Part shown: in pieces, positions 57,987-64,000 of the stretch
Layout: every line of letters begins with the position of its first letter
Position numbering within the stretch: position 1 is the first letter of the stretch
Source of the DNA: Thermococcus sp.
GTDB lineage: Archaea; Methanobacteriota_B; Thermococci; Thermococcales; Thermococcaceae
Reading direction: 5' to 3'
Length of the DNA stretch: 64,000 nt
Assembly: GCF_026988555.1 (NCBI RefSeq)
Contig: NZ_JALSLB010000042.1
Location: 1-64,000 of the forward strand
The notes under the pieces: model-generated
What the model was told of the DNA's origin: nothing
Seen by the model: the letters and a program-made list of their open reading frames with translations, nothing else
Database searches by the model: none
Program-made: the position numbers and the translations under genes

Positions 57987-58027
57987 GAAGCAGGCCCGAC
58001 ATCCCTTAAACCCCCCGGACGGATTTT
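57987..58027 (-). other. 3' half of the 16S processing stem
   Basis: As RNA, ATCCGTCCGGGG then GGTTTAA then GGGATGTCGGGCCTGC pairs with 59568-59612 (16 bp outer helix, 12 bp inner helix). The central internal loop is BHB-like but less regular than that of 23S. It would bring the ends of pre-16S together for endonuclease cutting. Confidence 0.75.
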
Positions 58028-58035
58028 CCGGCGAT

Positions 58036-59521
<1,486 letters not shown>

Positions 59522-59892
59522 TGAGCAAGGAGTACGGCCGGTGGGACTTCCCTCAAGGGGAAGTACCAAATATCCGTCCGGGGTTTAGTCGGGATGTCGG
59601 GCCTGCCTTACCCCCAAGGGACCCTCCTTCCAGAGTTTCCTTGGGAGCGCATCGTGCTGTGCCCATGGTTGGAGGGCGGGGTTCATTGTGGGTGCTTCGC
59701 ACCCTGTCCCCCCGACGCCGCCGTCTTGGCACCTGGGCTTTGTCGCACCCTATTCGGGCGCTCCACCCAATAGCGGTGAACCCCACTGATACAAAATTTT
59801 TGCAAAAGGATGTTCCAGGGAGATTTTTGAAAAAGAAACTGTTAAAAATCCCAATTATATTCATGAATTTAAACATAAAAACGGCAAAATTT
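59522..59892 (-). promoter_or_regulatory. rRNA operon leader and promoter region
   Basis: The 370 bases upstream of 16S contain no gene. They include the 5' half of the 16S processing stem (59568-59612, GCAGGCCCGACATCCC as RNA) and, further out, an AT-rich part. There the 12-base sequence CAAAATTTTTGC occurs twice in direct orientation (59790-59801 and 59881-59892); read on the transcribed strand it is GCAAAAATTTTG, which could be two BRE/TATA-like promoter elements about 91 bases apart. Confidence 0.55.
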
Positions 59893-59899
59893 TTGCGGG

Positions 59900-60166
59900 T
59901 TAAAGCAGAAAGAAGAGTATGAGTACGATACCAGAAACCACCGAAACAATGACACTCATATTGAGTGCATCGTCGTGGCTCAACCCAAGACCCTTTCCAG
60001 TTGACAACCCAACGTAGCCACCGAGGACCGCCGTTGGGATAGAGGCCACAAACGACAACCAGCGTCCCCCAAGCGGCATCAACCTGTTCACAAAGAGAAC
60101 GAAATCAAGGGACGCCAGGAGTGTCATAAGGATGAATCCTATTATGTAAGGAAAGGTTCTCTTCAT
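59900..60166 (-). CDS. Small membrane protein, function unknown
   Basis: 88 aa with three hydrophobic segments (YIIGFILMTLLASLDFVLF, FVASIPTAVLGGYVGL, IVSVVSGIVLILFFLL). ATG 60166 overlaps the upstream stop (TGATG), so it is translationally coupled to the next membrane protein gene. It ends only about ten bases from the rRNA promoter elements. Confidence 0.7.
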   Translation of the reverse strand: MKRTFPYIIGFILMTLLASLDFVLFVNRLMPLGGRWLSFVASIPTAVLGGYVGLSTGKGLGLSHDDALNMSVIVSVVSGIVLILFFLL

Positions 60167-60459
60167 CAGCGACACCACCCGCAGGCACCCGGTACAGTTA
60201 TGTAGAACATCGAGACGGAAAGAATGCCAACCAGAAGGGCAAGCTTTCTGGTGTCCTCTTCCTCTATACCCATAGAGAGAATAAGGCGCTTTGATACGAG
60301 TAGGATCACCATGAGCGAGAGAACTATGGAGAGTCCATTCGCGAAGGAGATTACCGAACCCAGATCGTCAACCACGAGGAAGGAAACCACCATGAGAAGT
60401 CCGGCTCCAAAAAACGTCAGAAATGTTAAGATAGCAGTGAGAGAATATATCCCGACCAT
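60166..60459 (-). CDS. Small membrane protein, function unknown
   Basis: 97 aa with three hydrophobic segments and a C-terminal CGWC. It starts 10 bases after the prs stop, with GGCAGGA as ribosome site, so prs and the two membrane proteins form one transcript. The two small proteins resemble each other only in size and layout. Confidence 0.7.
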   Translation of the reverse strand: MVGIYSLTAILTFLTFFGAGLLMVVSFLVVDDLGSVISFANGLSIVLSLMVILLVSKRLILSMGIEEEDTRKLALLVGILSVSMFYITVPGACGWCR

Positions 60460-60468
60460 CGTCCTGCC

Positions 60469-61308
60469 TCACAGCCTTACTATCTTCGGCACGATGCTTA
60501 TTCTTGAGACCGGCGTCGGTATGGTGTTCGTGACCGCAAGCTCATCCACGGCTTGGCTCACCCTCTCCACCGCTCCCTCCGCAAAGACACCGTGAGTTGC
60601 TGCAACGAAAACCTTCTCCGCACCCATCCCCCTGAGCAGGTTCGCCGCCTTGATCATCGTCCCGCCCGTGCTTATGATGTCGTCAACTATCAGGACGTTC
60701 CTGCCCTCGATGTCCACATCGGCCGGCCTCATCTCGACTTCCGTCGGGGAAATGCGCTTCTTCTCGAAGTGGCTGTACTCGAGGCCGAGCTTCTCGGCGA
60801 CCGCCCTGGCTCTACCGAAAGCACCTTTGTCCGGGGCAAGAACTACCCCCTCCCCAAGCCTCTCAGCGAAATAATCAGCTATCGCTCCAGCTGGAGACAG
60901 ATTCACCGCTTTACCTGGGAAGAACCTGAGCGTTTCCGGGTTGTGAAGGTCGAAGACGTAGAGCTCGTCGTAGTAGAGACCAAGAGCCCGCATAACGGCC
61001 CTCACGCTTATGGGCTCCCCCTCCCTGATGACCCTATCCTGGCGCGAGTACCCGAAATATGGAATCACCACCCGAAGATTCTCAACCCCGCGCTCCCTGA
61101 GTGCATCGCCGATGAGCAGGAGCTCAACTATGTGCTCGTCTTGAGGGAAGAACGTTGAGCTCACCACCGTGACCTCCTCAGCGCTTCCCAGAACGCGGAC
61201 ATACTTCTCCCCGTCGGGGAACTTCCTAATTTCAATTCCACCGATCTCCCCACCGAGGGCCGCCAGCTCGTCCCTAAGATGAAGCGCACCTGAACCAACG
61301 ACGATCAT
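60469..61308 (-). CDS. prs: Ribose-phosphate pyrophosphokinase
   Basis: Makes PRPP from ribose 5-phosphate and ATP. 279 aa, the short archaeal form: [18 protein letters not shown] (ATP binding), [24 protein letters not shown] (flexible loop Lys) and the PRPP-binding [14 protein letters not shown]. The upstream promoter lies in the 72-base gap to the DUF1614 gene. PRPP links it to the nicotinate phosphoribosyltransferase elsewhere in the window. Confidence 0.95.
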   Translation of the reverse strand: MIVVGSGALHLRDELAALGGEIGGIEIRKFPDGEKYVRVLGSAEEVTVVSSTFFPQDEHIVELLLIGDALRERGVENLRVVIPYFGYSRQDRVIREGEPISVRAVMRALGLYYDELYVFDLHNPETLRFFPGKAVNLSPAGAIADYFAERLGEGVVLAPDKGAFGRARAVAEKLGLEYSHFEKKRISPTEVEMRPADVDIEGRNVLIVDDIISTGGTMIKAANLLRGMGAEKVFVAATHGVFAEGAVERVSQAVDELAVTNTIPTPVSRISIVPKIVRL

Positions 61309-61380
61309 GATACCACCCCCATACTTAACATGGACATGTGGAAGGTTTATCCTTAAAAATCCAACTATGACACCAACACG

Positions 61381-62082
61381 TTAAACAAGTAGGAGTGCTA
61401 TCAGCCCCGCCAAGAAGATGCCGTCGAAGGTTCCCGCGCCCCCTATACTAACCATTGGGGCACCAAGCCTCTTTATCCTGTCCCAGTTCATCAGATCAGC
61501 GCCTACGAGAACCCCCATCGTACCGCTGGTGTACGCAACGAGTGGGGGATTGCTCCCACCCAATATCAGAGCTAGACCCAGGGCAATAAGGGGCGGTATG
61601 AGGGTGGGGATCGCGATACCGAGTCCACGAACGGGACGGGAGAACGCGTGACTGAGGAACGCCGCAATAGTTACCGAGATAGCGATGTTGAGGAGGAGCC
61701 TTGTCTCCCCCAGTAAAGATACCCTGGTCAGCTCGTACAGGACCACACTAAGTGGGACGAGGGCACCCCCAACGTTAACAGCTATTACAACGCGATGCTC
61801 TTCCATATCAAGATAAGGAACGGGATACGGTATCCCCATGAAGACGACCTGCCTGACCCGCAGTACCGGTTCGTACGTCCGTTCCTCCGCTATGGGAATG
61901 TTGATGAAACTGCCAAGGATCGAGAAAAGAAACAGCATCAGGGCAACGGCCGGCGGGATCCCCAACTTTGAAAAAGCAGCCGCAACTACGCTAGAAAACA
62001 GGAAGAACAGGAGGAGGAGAGCGAGGAACATGAGACCAATAACCGGGAGGGCGACCGGGGGAATGAGGATGCGCTTATTCAT
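61381..62082 (-). CDS. DUF1614 membrane protein
   Basis: About 233 aa with seven or so predicted membrane segments. Family features are NIPIAEERTYEP after helix 2, a Gly-rich AVNVGGALVPL and the C-terminal SIGGAGTFDGIFLAG. Function unknown. Start uncertain: ATG 62082 (MNKRILIPP) or ATG 62091; the frame reaches a GTG at 62094. Confidence 0.83.
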   Translation of the reverse strand: MNKRILIPPVALPVIGLMFLALLLLFFLFSSVVAAAFSKLGIPPAVALMLFLFSILGSFINIPIAEERTYEPVLRVRQVVFMGIPYPVPYLDMEEHRVVIAVNVGGALVPLSVVLYELTRVSLLGETRLLLNIAISVTIAAFLSHAFSRPVRGLGIAIPTLIPPLIALGLALILGGSNPPLVAYTSGTMGVLVGADLMNWDRIKRLGAPMVSIGGAGTFDGIFLAGLIALLLV

Positions 62083-62187
62083 CGCCGACATCACAGAAAA
62101 AAGAACGTTTCAGTTTATAAAACCAACGTGGGGGACCGGCAAAAACTTTAAGTCCACCTCCCCCAATGGAGATTGGAGGTATGCCCG

Positions 62188-62823
62188 ATGAAGATTATCT
62201 GGTACGGACACGCGTGCTTCTGGGTCGAGACCAACGGTGTGAGAATCCTGATCGACCCATATCCAGATGTTGATGATGATCGGATAGGAAAGGTCGATTA
62301 TATTTTAATCACCCACGAACACAGCGACCACTACGGGAAGGTTGAGCTCCTGTCCAGGCTCAGGGACGCCACCGTCATAGGGCCACCACCCGTTTACATG
62401 ATGGCCGTGAGTGATGGAATCACCAAAGTTAAGGAGATACACGAGGGCCAGACGCTTGACCTTGGTAACGGGGTCAGGTTAACGGCGTTCTACATGGAGC
62501 ACCCATCCAGCCAGTACCCACTTGGATACCTGATAGAAGGAGAGAAGAACGTCCTTCACACCGGCGATACCTATACAACGCCCCACATGGGGAAGCTGCG
62601 CGGTAAGGTGGACATCCTGATGGTGCCGATAAGCGGACGTTCAACCGCAAACGAGAGGGAGGCGGTCCAGATAATAGAGGATATCCGACCGCGCATAGTC
62701 ATCCCCATGCACTACGGCGTCTATGGAACAGCAGATGTTGAGAGACTGCAGGAGGAGCTACGGAAGAAGCGTGTGTGGGTTCTCCTTAAGATCATGAAAC
62801 CCTACGAAGAGTTTTCCCCCTGA
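62188..62823 (+). CDS. UPF0173 metal-dependent hydrolase (MBL fold)
   Basis: 211 aa. [10 protein letters not shown] at the N terminus, DPYPDVDD, the metal motif [16 protein letters not shown] and MHYGVYG are typical of UPF0173. Substrate unknown. ATG 62188 follows GGAGGT at 62174; a TATA-like TTTATAAAAC for it is near 62115. It is 15 bases upstream of radB and probably co-transcribed. Confidence 0.9.
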   Translation: MKIIWYGHACFWVETNGVRILIDPYPDVDDDRIGKVDYILITHEHSDHYGKVELLSRLRDATVIGPPPVYMMAVSDGITKVKEIHEGQTLDLGNGVRLTAFYMEHPSSQYPLGYLIEGEKNVLHTGDTYTTPHMGKLRGKVDILMVPISGRSTANEREAVQIIEDIRPRIVIPMHYGVYGTADVERLQEELRKKRVWVLLKIMKPYEEFSP

Positions 62824-62838
62824 AGCGATGGTGAGAGA

Positions 62839-63552
62839 ATGCTCACCACAGGCGTTGAATCGCTCGACGAGCTGCTGGGGGGTGGCTTTGCCCCAGGGGT
62901 CCTAACACAGGTTTATGGTAGCTTCGCCACCGGAAAAACAACCCTTGCAGTGCAGGCCGCCCTCCTAAGCGGGGGGAAGGTGGCGTACGTTGACACGGAG
63001 GGAGGATTCTCACCGGAGCGGCTGGCTCAGATGTCCAAGGCCAGGGGACTGAACCCGGAAGAATCGCTTGGCAGGTTTCTCCTGTTCATCCCAATGGATT
63101 TTAAAGAGCAGCGACGGGTTATAGGGGGTTTGAAAAGAGTTATAAACCGAGAGTTCTCCCTTGTAGTCGTTGATTCAATAACCGCCCACTACCGAGTTGA
63201 GGAGTCCCGCAGGAACCTCACGGCAGACCTTGGCAGACAGCTACAGACCCTCCTATGGGTGGCTCGAAAACACGACATCCCCATAATCGTAATAAACCAG
63301 GTACACTACGACTCCCGGGCCGGACGGATGAAGCCCGTGGCCGAGCACACGTTGAACTACAGGTGCAAGGACATCCTCAGGCTGGACAAGCTGAACGGTG
63401 GAGGGATGAGGGCGGCGGTACTGGAGAGGCACCGCTTCCGGCCGGAGGGGGGCATGGTTTATCTCAGGATAACGGAGAAGGGAATTGAAGACGCCTTTAT
63501 CGACCAGGGACAAAACCAAGCGGGGCAAACGCCAAGAGGCATATCTTCATAG
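62839..63552 (+). CDS. radB: DNA repair and recombination protein RadB
   Basis: 237 aa RecA/RadA paralogue that lacks the N-terminal HhH domain. Walker A is GSFATGKTT, Walker B LVVVDSIT, with IIVINQVHYD as the L2-side motif. RadB modulates RadA and Hjc in archaeal homologous recombination. A GGTGAGAG ribosome site precedes ATG 62839. Confidence 0.94.
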   Translation: MLTTGVESLDELLGGGFAPGVLTQVYGSFATGKTTLAVQAALLSGGKVAYVDTEGGFSPERLAQMSKARGLNPEESLGRFLLFIPMDFKEQRRVIGGLKRVINREFSLVVVDSITAHYRVEESRRNLTADLGRQLQTLLWVARKHDIPIIVINQVHYDSRAGRMKPVAEHTLNYRCKDILRLDKLNGGGMRAAVLERHRFRPEGGMVYLRITEKGIEDAFIDQGQNQAGQTPRGISS

Positions 63553-63616
63553 GGGCCCGTCTCTCAACATCATTGCGCGGTGTGGATAAGCAGATAAAAA
63601 GAGAAGAAGCCCCCGC

Positions 63617-64000
63617 TTAAATCCTGTCGTGGACTTCTTGGGCTATCCTCAGAACGGCTTTGTAAAGCTTGTCGCTGATTATGCCCTCATCGTAGTGCTC
63701 CCTGAGCTTCTCCTGGTCTATTATCTCTTTCTTACCATCAGGCCATTTGACGACGTCTATCTCCATGTCAACGTAGCGGGCACGGTCGGGGTATATCTCC
63801 ACGGGTGTGTTGATGTTGTAGTACTCACCCTTTAGGTTGCCATCGCGGTCGTAGTATCTGTGAACAAACCACCACTTACCGGCCTCTATCTCTGTTATCA
63901 CGTAATCTCCTGTCTCTATCGGGATGTCTAATCCATCATAAAACTTGCCGGGCTTAAGACGGCGCCGCATCACTATCCGCAGGGGATTGGTGCTCATCTC
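63617..64000 (-). CDS. FAU-1-like RNase E/G-type protein, C-terminal part (runs off the window)
   Basis: The last 128 codons only. The visible part is the DUF402 domain ([20 protein letters not shown], then [13 protein letters not shown] and YVDMEIDVV). In Thermococcales this domain forms the C-terminal third of FAU-1, an AU-rich RNA binding protein with an RNase E/G-like N domain. The frame is open through the window end (GAG codon before ATG 63997), so that ATG is probably internal. Confidence 0.82.
   Translation of the reverse strand, partial: EMSTNPLRIVMRRRLKPGKFYDGLDIPIETGDYVITEIEAGKWWFVHRYYDRDGNLKGEYYNINTPVEIYPDRARYVDMEIDVVKWPDGKKEIIDQEKLREHYDEGIISDKLYKAVLRIAQEVHDRI

Overview
The window is chromosomal DNA of a hyperthermophilic archaeon of the order Thermococcales, most probably a Thermococcus. 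Reasons: 16S, tRNA-Ala(TGC) and 23S genes with no 5S behind them; a Pyrococcus/Thermococcus-type ferredoxin whose second cluster ligand is Asp; glyoxylate reductase GyaR; branched polyamine synthase BpsA a few genes from a Tk-SP-like subtilisin; PAN ATPase, RadB, class I LysRS, aIF5B, archaeal Lhr helicase and FAU-1. TATA boxes and GGTG/GAGGTGA ribosome sites are typical of the group. All identifications are from reading the sequence; no database search was run.

Layout. 1-16,000 is ordinary chromosome: aIF5B, a lipoprotein gene broken in its signal peptide, an RNA m5U methyltransferase, gyaR, a C/D box guide RNA, a DHPS-like protein, a tight four-gene operon (MBL hydrolase, UPF0248, TatD, small protein), an M20 peptidase, an Lhr helicase and a DHA2-type exporter. 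At about 16,040 an iron alcohol dehydrogenase gene is cut off, and an accessory island of about 8 kb begins (16,040 to about 24,300).

The island carries the most interesting system: two small upstream proteins, a SPASM-type radical SAM enzyme (with a frameshift at its very start), two tiny cysteine peptides sharing a DDMLC..IGD..CE motif, and an MFS transporter. This looks like a RiPP (modified peptide) biosynthesis and export locus, probably of the thioether (ranthipeptide-like) kind. It is followed by an AbiE type IV toxin-antitoxin pair, a non-coding stretch with 10-nt phased repeats, two small unknown genes and a frameshifted tyrosine recombinase, with 64-nt-spaced repeats at the right edge.

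24,300-36,300: UPF0282, an SDR/TetR/flavodoxin(pseudo) operon with a perfect 14-bp operator, a short inverted-repeat (MITE-like) element, nicotinate phosphoribosyltransferase, ferredoxin, a SufT/MIP18 protein, a PP-loop ATPase, bpsA with a nucleotidyltransferase, two secreted proteins (a toroid-repeat protein and a subtilisin) and tRNA-Arg(CCG). 36,300-45,200: a BlaI/M48 pair, dCMP deaminase, a HAD-GT2 fusion with DUF2304 and a GlcNAc-1-P transferase, a stand-alone Cas6, PAN, Rio2 and a radical SAM protein. 45,200-54,500: an MFS/asparaginase operon, a PhoU-AbrB regulator, another MFS, IorB, guanine deaminase, LysRS, a polyprenol kinase-like protein and DUF366. 54,700-59,900 is the rRNA operon on the minus strand with processing stems, including a canonical bulge-helix-bulge around 23S. 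59,900-64,000: small membrane proteins, Prs, DUF1614, UPF0173, RadB and the 3' part of FAU-1.

Four genes carry frameshifts (lipoprotein, radical SAM, integrase, flavodoxin). Several are one-base or short-repeat events, so some could be sequencing errors and should be checked against reads.
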